A stretch of DNA of 64,000 bases from Macrosoma leucophasiata (GCA_036365455.1 JAWQUS010000008.1:14739501-14803500); one strand, 5' to 3'. Counted from the stretch's first letter, positions 32,642 through 44,479 are shown. Notes: a model not told the origin generated them from the letters alone. A program made the numbers and translations.

Positions 32642-33366
32642 CTATGTTTTGTGTAAGAATTACTATTTATTTTTATGTACTTTTATAGAAACGTTCACAA
32701 AATATTTGTTCAATAAATTAATAACTAAGTGTTGCTCCTTTAAAATCACATTATTGAAATTGTATAAAGAAATGAAGAGATCAGTTGCGTTTGAGACATG
32801 TTCGATGCCGAAGAGTCGGAAGTTAAAGATGAAAGTTGAGCTCCTACCTAGGACATTGACGGTAAGACTGGCGGCGTTTCTATTATTTCTCGTCAATATT
32901 ATCTGGAGCAGGACATCAAACGCAACGTGATTGCTTGTGGACATGCGTGTGCACATGTTATAACTACAATTAAACTGGTATTGCAAGAGCAAGGTCGGCC
33001 TACTGCAGGCGTCATCGACGATGACTATGGTTGCGCTCACTTAATCAAACTGTTTTGTTGTCTATTAACAATCAAAGAAACTGGTCAATTGTTATAAACG
33101 ACTCATTTTCGATCATAACATTCATTACAAAATTATTAATGTAACTGATTTATATAGAAAAACGATAGTTTTTATTACGCATTGTTACATTTATTTTGTA
33201 TACAAAGGAGACGGGTAATTTTGGGTCTGCAAAATCGTTACTGGCTAACCCATTACACAGTACATTTTGTAATACAGTGAACAATTAGCAATCTAACTCT
33301 TACTTAAACGAATATAAGTACCTAAGTACTTCAATTATTGGCAATTCAAAAATTCTCTTTTTACTG
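32642..33366. other. no confident gene; overlapping antisense frames
   Basis: Frames at 32634-32930 (plus) and 32663-33040 (minus) overlap on opposite strands. Neither shows a domain. A GTAAGA donor-like site occurs at about 32861 on the plus strand, without a matching acceptor. Confidence 0.35.
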
Positions 33367-33367
33367 G

Positions 33368-33650
33368 TGTTAGAGCTCCAGTGACGGAGATCGCGGGCGT
33401 AGGCACCACCGCATTACCTAATATACTTGCCGCTAAATGGTAGTGTTCAGTACTATCGTGTTCCGGTCAGGTGGTAATGTACGGCCCTGTAATTTCCGGC
33501 ACACAGATATAACACCTTAGGCCTCAGGAGTGGTAACGCATCTGCATTTTGACCTCGGTCTTTGTGTGGGTGTCTATAGGCTGCAGTCATCACTTAACAT
33601 CAATGTGAACTGCATGCTTGTTTGCCACTTCCATTACATAAAGTAAAAAA
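33368..33650 (+). repeat. Rep-A copy, best preserved
   Basis: Reference copy of the family: agagctccagtgacggagat, cgcgggcgtaggcaccaccg, cattacctaatatacttgcc, gctaaatggtagtgttcagt, actatcgtgttccggtcagg, tggtaatgtacggccctgta, atttccggcacacagata, cctcaggagtggtaacgcat, ctgcattttgacctcggtct, ggctgcagtcatcacttaac, gaactgcatgcttgtttgcc and an A-rich end. The single-sided, oriented tail is retroposon-like. No pol III boxes were found, so it may be the 3' part of a LINE. Confidence 0.75.
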
Positions 33651-34127
33651 AATGCCCTAATTTCAAATTATTTATTTTATAGTCATTTGAAAATGACATA
33701 AGTTGTACACTGTGTCCAGAAATGTAGATATGGAAGTCCAGGCGTAGTATTATTACATATTCTCTGGTCCAGGGCCGGCTCTAGCTCGTGTAGCGCCCGC
33801 GTGCAATGCACACCCTGCACTATTAAGCCGTCCCTGTATGGAACAGTAGGTATCATTCTCCTTTCTGTCAAGAATATAGAGAACTACGGCCTCTTAATCT
33901 ATCTGACTAATAGTAAGCTACTAGTAGAAATGATTCTTTTCTGACGTACCTAACCTATTAAAAGATTTCGTCAATTTCATCAATTTTACACAAAGTTGTA
34001 TTACCTAATATCTATATCGCAGCACAGCAGGTATTTTATAATTGCTGCTCTTGAAAAAATACTTAAACTTCTTGAGGCACTAGTATGTTCATTTGGGGTT
34101 CTGTATTAGGTACATTTGAATGCATTA
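33651..34127. other. no gene; possible tiny hAT-like scrap
   Basis: 33780-33836 starts cagggccggct and ends agccgtccctg, a 57-bp inverted-ended scrap of hAT-like terminus, but it lacks a target duplication. Confidence 0.4.
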
Positions 34128-34300
34128 AAATGGAAGTAGACTGGACACATAACACGCCTGTAAAATCAAAGGAGGACAAAAAAACTGACAGAGAAAATGA
34201 AGGAGGCCAAAGAAAGAAATGGAGACCTTGCAACATGGGAGGACGAAATGAATCGCACAGCGGGACCAAACTGGAAGCAAACACACATTTACCACATTAG
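34128..34300 (+). pseudogene. LINE C-terminal scrap
   Basis: Combining two plus frames gives a GRPKKRW-like stretch followed by LATWEDEMNRTAGPNWKQ. The basic GRP-RRW motif followed by D-x-x-W-x-A-G-P-x-W is usual near the C-terminus of RTE-like LINE polyproteins. A frame change between the two pieces and immediate stops show it is decayed. The longest single frame (34085-34300) is only partly in the true frame. Confidence 0.45.
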
Positions 34301-35257
34301 CGGGACCAGTAGGAGTCCATTTCAAGTATGAAAATCTGGGAACTAGGTAAGTCAATTTGCTTGTTCGTATTTTAGTCTCTTTACATTAGTCAACCCGACA
34401 TCATAATAATAATATAGGAGTAGGCTCCTGGTCAACAGCATCAATGAAAATCTGCCACTGTGTAAAAACCTTAAAACTAAAAGAAAATATGTTTTAAAAA
34501 TTCGTATGTTTTAAATAATATGTAGGTATATAAATATCGGCATGGATCGACTGGATGACAGAGTAAATTTATGACAAAATAGTCGAGAGGCACATGTAGT
34601 GAGAGTAAAAAACGAATCACGATTGACGGTGATGACGCGTCGCGCAATATTATCCAATCATTTAACATGTGATTCCTCTGTCCTCACATCTTACTTCATG
34701 CCACCTAAGAGACCCAGTAATTCACTTTGGGATGGATCAGCGCCCAAGATCGGTGCCGATAATTATACAAAGTTAAGACATTCTTTAAAAATAGCGCAAA
34801 ATTCGCAGTGCAATGACATTCGCTTGACAATAACAATTAAAAACCTATATACCATCAGGTTATTTTATTAACAATGAAGTGTTTTATTCTTAGCATTTTC
34901 GTAGCAAATATAAATAAATTTGTATCATGGAGTGTATGTGGATACATAATGTTTATACGTATTTTACACATGTACATAAATATGATAAAGGTTCAGTATG
35001 GCCGGTATGTTATCCTTCTTCAGCTGACTCAGTGCTAAGTGCAAATTGGTAGAGGTAAGGGTAAGTAAGTAAATAGCTAAGGTAACGCCTACCTACTTTT
35101 TCTATGCCTTGACTTGACTTCACTATTACTTACATAAATTAAGCATAGATCGAGATACTTACGTTGTATTTTGAAAAACTGAAAAATATACTCGTGGTTG
35201 TGCATAATTTCCATTCAAATTCATCAGAGTAGGTAAAGTCTTAAAGTGATTAACTTC

Positions 35258-35746
35258 AATGGGTGTGTTCAGAAAAACTAACATCTTAGGTACAAAACGT
35301 AATCTTTACAAAAGTTGGCTGAAACATGACCGAAACACAAATGAAATGTGAGAAGTGAGTAAGGAAAAGACGCCATTCCGTCTAACTGTTCCATGTGATA
35401 TGAATGTTAGATGTATTTTACAGTAGGTAAATGGCAGTACTGACAAAATCTGTTCTGACCTACAAGTTAAAATTAAGACAAAATGGCTGTTTGTAAGTTT
35501 GTGCAGCTTATACAATTAAGAGGAACTAACTGGAATGTAAATCCTGTATCTATATAAGTATTATTAGTGACTGCCAGTTTTTGTGTCTTATTTGATCTTG
35601 TTGTCATAGGTATCGCAAAAACAAGCTACATTACCCACACATACCTACCCAGCGCATTAGCATATTTCACGGTTGAAAAAACTAAGAAGAAGTTAAAAAA
35701 GAGCTAAAGTTTTGTAAGATCTTAGATTTTCTGAACACACCCATTG
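35258..35746. mobile_element. TIR element carrying a copy of nearby DNA (489 bp)
   Basis: The ends caatgggtgtgttcagaaaa and ttttctgaacacacccattg are perfect 20-bp inverted repeats. Similarity extends inward (acatcttaggtacaaaac against ttttgtaagatctta). Its interior 35524-35683 matches 36913-37072 in 159 of 160 positions, although that second copy has no TIRs around it. Target duplication is not evident. The superfamily is unknown. Confidence 0.7.
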
Positions 35747-36261
35747 ATTGTATAGAATACTACGCTACCTAGGTAGATAAGTAGGTACTTAACACATATC
35801 AAGTAATATCTTGAGGTTAACATTCGAGTACCTCCCCTATCAACCTATCGCTAACATAGCTGTGTAGACAAACAATAATACTTATCTAATATTAAGACTT
35901 AATAGTATAAAAGTAAACCGTCATAAATAGGTATGATATGAAACTTTACCAAGACTCTTGTTGTTGGATTTTGATAATGCTACTTGTGGTTTCAGTGGAT
36001 TGGAGTAGTCTATGATTATTTATTTAATTACTGTAGGTACTTAACGAAAACATGGATAACAAAAACCACATAAGTATTTTGTATTACATTATCTTAAGTA
36101 CTAAATTTAAAAACCTGTTGCGATACTTGAGACTTGTGTCTGCTGATAAACAAATATTTTTGGTACCTAGGGTAAAACATAATTTAATGAACAGTACTTG
36201 TCAATATTATTATACCAACAAACTTATACCTTCTCTAAATCTTGGATGAAGTTTTACTAAG
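35747..36261. other. no feature seen
   Basis: AT-rich; the 65-aa frame at 36052-36249 has no motif. Confidence 0.4.
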
Positions 36262-36534
36262 CACTAGCTGACCCGGCAAACTTCGTATTGCCTCAGAATG
36301 AAATAATGTGTCAAAGGTTTGATAAAAAAGGACTATTTGTACGGGAAAATGAAATTGTGTTTTTTACTAGGTATTCCCCTTCAATTTCTTCATATTTTCT
36401 TACCTTTTAAACCTTCCTTGAACTTGCAAAAATCATTCAAAACCAAAATTAGCCAAATCGGTAAAGCCGTTCTCGAGTTTTAGCGAGACTAACGAACAGC
36501 AATTGATTTTTATATATATATATATAGATATAGA
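36262..36534 (+). repeat. dispersed retroposon-like repeat (ctagctgacccggc), copy 1
   Basis: Starts actagctgacccggcaaact, then tcgtattgcctcagaatgaa, ttcaatttcttcatattttc, aaatcggtaaagccgttctc, gttttagcgagactaacgaa and ends in (TA)n. The reverse complement of the whole unit is at 44480-44752. It has the layout of an RTE-like 3' tail family. Confidence 0.7.
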
Positions 36535-36912
36535 TGTAGATTTAAATGAAAATAAATTATATTGAAAAGTACCGAATATTGCAATCACTGGCACTCGAGA
36601 ACAGTGGTTCCCGCGATCTTCGTCGATCAATATAATTCTTAGCTTTAATATAATTAGCCGAGATACTTTCACAAGCAGGTTATGATCATTTAGATTAGAT
36701 GATTGCTTAGAATTCGCCACTGAAAATAAACATGTAACTAAGCAACATTTGGAATTCTCAGCTTCAGCGTTGGCTGCGATCCTTTCATAGGTACATACCT
36801 ATTTACATAATCTAGGATGATTCTTCTAGATTGACTTATATCTGGGTAGGTTAGCTTTACTTATAATATACCTAGGTGCCTATAGTTAAAGACTTGGTAA
36901 AGACTGGAACGT
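36535..36912. other. no feature seen
   Basis: No signal; a 95-aa minus frame overlaps the (TA)n of the neighbouring repeat. Confidence 0.4.
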
Positions 36913-37072
36913 AACTAACTGGAATGTAAATCCTGTATCTATACAAGTATTATTAGTGACTGCCAGTTTTTGTGTCTTATTTGATCTTGTTGTCATAGGT
37001 ATCGCAAAAACAAGCTACATTACCCACACATACCTACCCAGCGCATTAGCATATTTCACGGTTGAAAAAACT
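36913..37072 (+). repeat. 160-bp segment duplicated inside the TIR element at 35258
   Basis: Almost identical to 35524-35683 (one difference: tatacaagta versus tatataagta). There is no coding domain; the 71-aa frame at 36956-37171 exists in both copies only in part. Confidence 0.85.
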
Positions 37073-37983
37073 CCGCAACGAATACCTACGACTTTTTCAA
37101 GTATGAACACGAACACCGTTCTTGATAGGCGTGAAAAAAGTACCTACCTACTTAATAGGATCTATAGGTAGTTATGTGCGCGCATGCGCATTTGTCAGTA
37201 CAGTCAGCTATTTTTTAAAGCAGTAGGTATCTCTATCATACCTACTTGCTGTTAAAGTCAAAATGCCGTACTAAAATGATTTACATTTTAGTATCTACGG
37301 CATCCCTAAAATAGAATAAAACAGTTTTGGGATCACTTTTATGCATCAAGTGGAGAAAATCATTTACGTAAATTAAAAACAGAAACGGACCTAATCTTGA
37401 ACTTTGTGGACCATTCGTACATTTGAACCCAGAAATTTTACCGCTCAGAATTTAAGCTGATATTTCAAGAACCATCTAATCGTTCCATATATATTCATTT
37501 GGAAAATAGGAAAAAAACAAATCCACCCCAGAATAAATAAAAAATATCGAGCTAAAGACCACATAATTTCATCACCAAAAAGTGAACACTAACAGAAAAC
37601 AGACAGACGCATGAGTGATCTTAAAAGGTCACCGTTTTCTCCTTTAGAGATAGGTACGGAACCCTAACATACACCTAAACACACACAATCGAATTTAAGT
37701 AGAACCTTCTTTTCTGAAGTTGTATAAAATTAAATAATCTTTACCTGTTCACCAGCAGGTAAACCTCAACAAGAAGGTAGGTATTTTTCATATTTCGTAT
37801 TAGGTTTATTGAACTATTTTCAATTAGTGCCTAACAACTTATCATGCTTCGTGATTGATAGAAAGATATATTTTTATAGTAAATAAAAATATTTTAACAC
37901 CGGAAGAAAATCTGTTGAATTTTACAAGTTTTAACACTTTAAACAAAACAATAATTATTTTACAATCGTTATTTGTTACCGAC
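37073..37983. other. no gene; gggttcc-type scrap
   Basis: The words agacagacgcatgagtgatc, aaaggtcaccgttttctcc and tacggaaccctaac near 37600-37670 belong to the tagggttcc family. Nothing else was recognised. Confidence 0.45.
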
Positions 37984-38332
37984 TGTCATCAATAACGTAA
38001 AAAAAAACGTAACTTCACGCCTGTAATCCCCGAAGGGGTAGGCAGAGGTAAATGCATGCATTCAAGCATACATGCAAACACCCACGATTCGCCGGTTACG
38101 TTTTGGCCCATGTAACAGGTGGCGAGCCTGTTGACATCTCCGGGCACATTACTAAACTTTGAGGTACTGGGAAATTTCCAGAAAATGGAAAAATCCCAAT
38201 AGAACCAGAGATAAAGGCTTTTTCACCATTATCTCTGATAACCCCCTACCCGGGAATCGAACCCAGGACCTCAGCGTAGTAGTAGTGGCCTGCTACCACT
38301 AGGCTACCGAGGCAGTTTGTGTCATCAATAAC
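37984..38332 (-). repeat. tRNA-derived SINE (family 2) with 13-bp target duplication
   Basis: The SINE 37997-38319 lies on the minus strand between exact copies of tgtcatcaataac (37984-37996, 38320-38332). Its head has an A box in tagcctagtggtag (38306-38293) and a B box GGTTCGATTCC (38263-38253). The body contains atctctgataatggtg-type and ggcccatgtaacagg blocks. The 3' part reads ctctgcctaccccttcgggg, attacaggcgtgaagttacg, then a T-run. That 3' part resembles the end of the LINE at 38560-38995. A second copy is at 62222-62532. Confidence 0.9.
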
Positions 38333-38559
38333 CATGGCAATATGCTCATGATACCTACTAACTGATTGGTCTGTGTACTAACTATATCGTGGAGTGTGAT
38401 TAGATGATTGTTTGCGAATTTCTTGGCAACAGCCGGATTGATGGCTATCAACACCTTATTGTATATTGTCTATTCATCATAATACAAGTATGTGATCACG
38501 AGATCAAAATGTGATCGAACTTCTGACTGCCATATTATACCTATACAATTCAGGTTTGT

Positions 38560-38995
38560 ATGTATCTTCACGCCAGGTCCCTAACGGGGTAGGCAGAGAG
38601 TGTAGAGCGCCAGATATCCCGGTTCAGACAAACCTCTCGTGCCTCGTCTACCTTCATCATTCTCTTCATACATGCACGCCGATTCCTAAGACTTTTGACC
38701 CCACCATCAGACAGAACTCGACCTATTTGGTCATGGTAGGTCAGCCTTGGTCTTCCTGGGCCTCTGCAACCGTCCATCTATATCTATCCGTATATCTGTT
38801 TAGTCATTCGCTCAATCGACATTCTTTCTATATGCCCGAACCATCGGAGCATGCCTTTTTTCATTTTTACACCGATACTATCATTCACACAAAGTCTCTT
38901 TCTTACATCTTCATTACGAACGCGATCGGTGAGTGATACACCGCAGATCTTGCGCAAAGATCTCATCTGATTCAGGTTTGACTCAAAAAAATTAA
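38560..38995 (-). pseudogene. C-terminus of a LINE polyprotein, broken
   Basis: Minus-strand frame from about 38993: FESNLNQMRSLRKICGVSLT, then WFGHIERM, CRGPGRPRLTY, RRACMKRMM and SAYPVRDLA before a stop at about 38567. The two frames 38966-38784 and 38777-38568 are in the same phase and separated only by in-frame stops after KQIYG, so it is one gene with nonsense changes. LRWFGH-ER, GRPR-T-D and an NRRACMKR-like stretch are usual in the C-terminus of RTE-type endonuclease-reverse transcriptases. The RT domain is missing (5' truncation). Its last codons and 3' UTR match the tail of the SINE at 37997. Confidence 0.75.
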
Positions 38996-38999
38996 ATCA

Positions 39000-40076
39000 A
39001 ATCAGTCAAATAGGTTCCTTTTAAGAACAATGACCTACTTTGAAATAGATTTCCATTTCGGAGATGGGCACCAACAGAAAGATAAACAGCCTTCGTTTAT
39101 AAAATGTACTTTTAACCTTTCCTGACCTTTACTGATTGCAACTACTTTAGGCTACTTCTACTTTTTTTACCTCTGTGCCGGCAATCATAGGTATTGATTG
39201 CATGGGTCTATGTATCTAACCGGAACACGATAGTGCTGAATAATATGATTTGGCGGCAGATATTTAGATTAAAAACTGTGGTAGGTAGGTAGGTATACTA
39301 CGCACTGTATAAAATCATGTAGCTGCAAGCTTGCCCTGCGTCTGCTACTTTCTTGTTTTATGAAAAAAAAAAATGTGCATAAGTGCAAACCAAAAATGAA
39401 AGAAGTCAAATAGGTTGGTATCTACTTGATTTGAATATCAAAGAATTGTATCAACGTGAAGTTTTAAATGAAATGGATGAGGGTCGCATGGGAGATGAAT
39501 AGGTGTGATGTAGACATGACTGAAACAAATGACGATAACCGCACAAGAGCATGGTCATTGGTTAGAGGCGGTTATTAGCGCCTCTGATGCAATATTCGTT
39601 AATTAGTTTACAGGTACTACAACACGTGCTGCTTCACTGAAGGACCAGTTCAAATATGAGCATAAATCGAAGCCATTGTAATACAGGCAAGATCTTAGGT
39701 ACACACCTCTAGCTCACCTCCTTGAGTTATAAGACATCTTTAAATTAATGTTGATGATAATATAATTCTGTTGTTATTTTATGAAGGGCAGTCTAGTGGT
39801 GATCATGAGCGCTTTGGACATACGATAGTAAAATGTCAAGTTTCTCCATGTTTCAGAATCGGAAAATGTTGTTTGTATCTAGTATCTACTGGGCAGTATA
39901 TTCTGAATGTCGCAGTTATATTAATATACATTTCCATGCGGCAAAATGTATCTAATAAATAATGTCAAAGGATCATTTTATTTTATGTCACGTTGGACGA
40001 ATATTTACACAATTTATAATAATAAACTGTTTACATTTACATTGAATATGATTTGATTTGAATATGATTGTCACAA
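39000..40076. other. no gene; Rep-A scrap at 39180-39290
   Basis: 39180-39290 retains ctaaccggaacacgatagtg, ctgaataatatgatttggcg in reverse Rep-A order. The remainder shows no motif; the 63-aa frame at 39771-39962 is unrecognised. Confidence 0.45.
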
Positions 40077-40396
40077 ATCTATACAAATAAATAAAATTGG
40101 ATTGTCTGTTTGTAATATAAAATAACCGCTTTTTACTAAATGTATATGTATGTATACACGGTACATATACCAAAACAACAATTTTTACAATTTTTGTCTG
40201 TCTGTCTGTCTGTCTGTCGGCCTGTCTGTCTGTCTGTTTGGCGGGACTAATTTTGACGGGACTTTCACTGGCAGATAGCTGATGTAATAAAGAGTAACTT
40301 AGGCTACTTTTATACTAGCTACGCCCACGACTTCGTCCGGGTAGATACTGAATAATCATAAAACCTCACGCGGGCGAAGTCGCGGGCACAGCTAGT
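40077..40396 (-). repeat. Rep-C copy 5
   Basis: Reverse orientation with an expanded (TCTG) run at 40197-40240. Contains cagatagctgatgtaataaa and ends gaagtcgcgggcacagctag. The aacggc block next to gattttgac is deleted. Confidence 0.75.
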
Positions 40397-41187
40397 GGAA
40401 AATAAACTTGAGAAATACTTTTTCGTTTGTTTACACAAAGGACATTGTTTATACCTAGACTACTTTATTGCACAGTAGGTCTGTAGTGTAGGACATTATA
40501 ACATGTTTAGTAAATAGACAAACAGGTATCTAACTATATAAATTTTATAAAAAAAATTATATATATTTTTTTAAAGTATTACCTCCTACATAGTTACATA
40601 CAATTAATGAACATTTAAATTACATAAGAATGTGAGAATTTACATAGTAGGTAATTTACACCTACCTATCAAAGAGGAGAACCACAATGTTTTCTATAGT
40701 TTTGGTAGTTTTCCATCAAACAAGATTCTATGTAATAATTTATAAATTCATATTAATTATTACCTAAGTATCTTTTCGGAGTTTTTGGCAATGTTAAGCC
40801 TGTAGGTAATTAACACGTTCGTTTTCCTTAGACTGTGGTTAAACTATGAAGAGTACTTACTTGCCTTTTTTAAACATCTCCTGTTATATAACTCAAACTG
40901 TATACCAAATCGAGCCAAAATAATAATTCTAATAGAAAATTACGTTTATAAAAATATTTTTAGTAGCAACTCGTAGTTTGAAATTTTGTATTTATTGGAA
41001 ATTAAATATTTACGGTTACGGCCGTCAAACACAAAAAAACGTCACTCAAACGTCACTCAAATCTAAGTGGGGCTTAAAAGTCTTCTGTCTTTACAAAACA
41101 CGTTCAAACGATAGAGATAGCACACATTTGAGGGTTGCTTAAAATTGAGTGACGTTTGAAATATTATATACAGTTCTACTCTAAGCT
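40397..41187. other. no feature seen
   Basis: AT-rich. An agtgacgtttgaa/caaacgtcactcaa near-palindrome occurs around 41041-41160 without a defined element. Confidence 0.4.
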
Positions 41188-42135
41188 TGGGTTGCACCAC
41201 GATATTGGTTAAAGTTAAAGTTGTATTACCTATTGACCTATTGTATTGTAACATTGTATTAACTTTAACAAATGGGCTTAATTTCTTAAAAAAAAGGTCA
41301 TTTATGTCAGAATAGAAAGGTGGTGCGATATGTACTTTAACAAATATCTGGGTGCAACCCAGGTTAAATGTCGGCGAATTTCATCATACAAGTAGCAAGA
41401 AAGCCCGCCGAAATTTTAACAAAAATTTGAATTGTATATCAATTGTGATTGTTCTCTATGGAAATTCAAATTTGTGTTAAGTTTAATGATGAATTAACTA
41501 TATTATTATTGTCTTTTATTACACAGAAAGGGAAAATATTTTTTTTTTACTCATCACTACGTGGTACTAGTACTACTACTACACTAGGTATTATTGAAAA
41601 TCTTAATTAAATCGCTAATGCATTGTCTTGTTTTTTTGCTCGCGGCGTCTATAAATGAAACAAAATTGTAGTAGTTCCCAAATACAATCTCTATAGGTAA
41701 GCTATTAAGACGACACAGTACGGTACGGGCCCTGATTCGACAATAGAGCTGTGAGTTTTAAGGAAAAGTAAATTTAATTGAGTTTTTCTCCTACCTACCT
41801 ATAATATAATTTATAATGGTAGCGCTTTATTTATAGCCTAGTTGAGTATACGAGCCAGTGACAGCGCAGCGGTCTGGTCGGCCCTGACACGTACGGTGCT
41901 GTGTAAATCTGTTATTAAATATGTTTATTATGCCCAACATTGAGGTTATGTGCCATAAAAAGACTACAACTTACTTTAAATTATTTCGTTAGTGAAAATT
42001 ATCGAAATGAGTCGTTTAGATTTGGTTAAGTACCTACCTACTTTAGAAGCTAAGAATAAGGTTACCAAGTTACTAATCATAAAAAGTTAGAGAAGGATGT
42101 GAAACGTTACAATAACTTTAACAAATGTCGTGGTG
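41188..42135. mobile_element. MITE(s) with gggttgcaccac termini
   Basis: Left end tgggttgcaccacgatattg then gttaaagtt at 41188. Complementary ends lie at 41334-41361 (ctttaacaaatatctgggtg, caaccca) and again at 42107-42135 (ctttaacaaatgtcgtggtg, caaccca). Either a 174-bp element (41188-41361) sits beside a separate solo end, or a 948-bp element has one internal copy of its terminus. Flanking ctaag occurs on both outer sides (41181-41185, 42138-42142). Non-coding. Confidence 0.6.
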
Positions 42136-42198
42136 CAACCCAGTCTAAGTATATGTTAAATATAGTTCCGTACCATTTAAGGTAGGTATTTCATGAAC

Positions 42199-44476
42199 TA
42201 GGGCAGAGCGGGGTCACTTGATCAGGATTTTGTTCGAATCAGTTTAGGGTACTATTAAAGAAAATAATAAAAATGGCTTAGACTCAAATCAGTTCTTTAT
42301 TTATTTGGCTACTCATTTGGAACATAAAACTTTGGTAAAGTCTTTATTTACTATACTTAATTAACCTTTTCGTGAATAATGGTGTGTGGCTCATTGGACC
42401 CCACAGTCGGGGTCAACTGAGCCACCCCTAGGGGTCAGTTGATCACCCACGGGGTCACTTAAGCCAGTGGGTTATATCAATCTTTGCATATTTAAATATA
42501 TTCATTTTAAAATAAAAAACAACATAAAATTACAAAATCTCTAAACAAAAATAAAATTTTAAAACTTTCTCATAGAAATATAATCAAAATTAAATTAACT
42601 TCTGTTAAAAAGTAACTTAATCTTTTTGTTTATTCACTATCACAGTTAATGCAAACATAAACTGCACTGGCACCAGAAGTGCACCTATCATGAGCCCCAT
42701 CCTCTTCAGAGCTTGAGGAAAGTTGCGTTTTCTTTACATTTTTCTTTTTACTTTTCTTAACGACTTTTCTTTTATTCATTTTAGAGTTATTATCTTCGTC
42801 GGATTCTGACGCACTGCTTTTAAGAATTGGTTTCTTCACAGATTTTTTTTGGACTTGTTTATCTTATTGCCAGTTTTAGTTTTCTTTTTACATTGTTCTA
42901 ATGCCAACGTGTTCTTTTCGGGAGTGTCTGTTAAAACAGCACAACTTCTCTTTTTCCCTCGTGTTAGTTGTTTTCTGGGTCCTGCTTTTGGCAATGGTCT
43001 CACAAGCTCTGGTGAAAAAGGAACTATATCTCCAGATGTAGATGGCAATTCAATATTTGTTTCCCGATTTTCTTTATCATTTGATGGCTCTAGAGTGGCT
43101 GACGCAGTAACGGGCGATGGCACAGATGTTTCGACCTCCACTTCAACACATGGTGAAGGTGCTGTTGTTACAGAACCGAAGGGTTGAAGTTCACTCTCGC
43201 TCTCAGTTGGAAGTTTTTGTTGAGATTGTGTTTAGGGCCGATTGGTCACGTATGATGGCATAAAGTCTTCTTTAGAGAAAATGTTGCTGTCATAAGGATA
43301 AATACCTGCTTTCTTAAAACCACTCATTATATTTGTCGGGGTCAAGGCCATTAGCAAGGCTGTTGCTACTAACTTAGGTATTTCATAGATTGAAATAGTT
43401 TTGCCTGGGTTGCTGCGAAGCCATGCATCATGAGCCGATGAAAGATATTTTTTGAATGGCCCATAAACTGAGATATCTATCGGCTGCAACTTATGGGTGC
43501 AGTGCGATGGGAATGACATCATCACTACCCCATTTTCTTTGGTAAGTTCAACAGTTTTCATTGCTAGATGTGACGAATGATTGTCCAACAATAATAAGAC
43601 TGGAGATTTTTCTGTTGGTTTAACATGGTTGATGAAGTGTTGAATAAAATCATAGAATTCATCATCTGTTATCCAACCACTTCCATTACCGCGTCCTATG
43701 CATTCCGGAGGTCCACCTGAGATAAAGTGGTCTTTAAACTTCTTTCGAGCTTAGCTGCTATTATTTTACCCGGCTTCAAAACTGTTGGGACACCAGTTTC
43801 GTCGAGGTTACGAATCCTGGAAGGCGGGAATTTATGCTTGTCCAATACTACGGCCAACTTGTCAAAGAAAAGACCAACGTTTGTTTTATTAAACGACGTT
43901 GCCCTTCCTAAGCTGGTCGGTTCGGGTTTTCTAATAGACAGTTCACCATTTCTCTTTAGAAAAGCGGTAAGCCAATCCTTTCCAGCTAATTTGTTAGTAT
44001 GCCAACTCTCGGGTATGTTTCGATTATATTTAACGGCACATTCATAAGCAAGACTACGTACATTTAATGGAGTTAAACCATTAAATCCCCGAATTACTTA
44101 TAATATGTTGGATAGCTAAATATCTATTAAAACTAGTTTATTTTTAAAACTAAAAACGTTTACATTAGTCATGTCTAAAACAAAATACACTTACTTGGCG
44201 TACCGTGTGATGGCATTCGTAACTTTAAACCCAAAATTCAATGAAGCGATCGTTTTTACTTTTGGCGCCAAATTAACAACATTGCGCTCTTGTATACAAA
44301 ATGAACACCGGCCGGTGACTGAAGCAAAATAATGTACTCTTTCGACTGAAGCAACGTGTGCTTGGTTTTGCCAACCTCCCACTTCGTCCGCCCCCCGCTC
44401 GCTTGTATCGAGTATTTTGAGCGTAAAATAGATGGCGCTAATGACCCCGCGGCTCAACAGACCCCGCTCTGCCCTA
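42199..44476 (-). mobile_element. pogo-type DNA transposon, ends intact, gene decayed (2274 bp)
   Basis: The element 42201-44474 has perfect 15-bp TIRs GGGCAGAGCGGGGTC and TA on both sides (42199-42200, 44475-44476). The word ggggtca(c/a/g)tt(g) recurs inside the left end at 42210, 42409, 42431 and 42451 with an inverted one near 42398. Two reversed copies lie beside the right end (44442 and 44460), so both ends carry candidate transposase-binding repeats. The transposase is on the minus strand. TA duplications plus a CENP-B/Tigger-like DDE transposase place it in the pogo group of Tc1/mariner. Confidence 0.9.
42632..44090 (-). pseudogene. pogo/Tigger-like transposase with deletion and frameshifts
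   Basis: Reading minus from about 44090: GLTPLNVRSLAYECAV, NIPESWHTNKLAGKDWLTAF, LKRNGELSIRKPEPTSLGRA (CENP-B-type HTH), then NLDETGVPTV with the first catalytic D. After KPGKIIAA the frame changes and about 45 residues expected in the family are missing; it resumes DHFISGGPPECIGRG. LLLLDNHSSHL holds the second D and HKLQPIDISVYG the third. A TAA after VTNRP and a one-base gain in an A-run near 42840 interrupt the acidic/basic C-terminal tail, which ends VCINCDSE. The N-terminal psq-like HTH is absent or diverged. At least three lesions make it non-functional. Confidence 0.85.
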
Positions 44477-44479
44477 CTG

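Noticed and set aside
32634..33040. Overlapping frames of 98 and 125 codons on opposite strands
   Set aside because: No domain, no compelling splice sites, and mutual overlap suggests chance openness.
33780..33836. 57-bp inverted-ended scrap resembling a hAT terminus
   Set aside because: No target duplication and too short to distinguish from chance or a decayed end.
38511..38936. 141-codon plus-strand frame
   Set aside because: Antisense to the LINE C-terminus on the minus strand, which has the recognisable motifs.
43727..44047. 106-codon plus-strand frame
   Set aside because: It is the antisense shadow of the pogo-type transposase HTH and first catalytic block.
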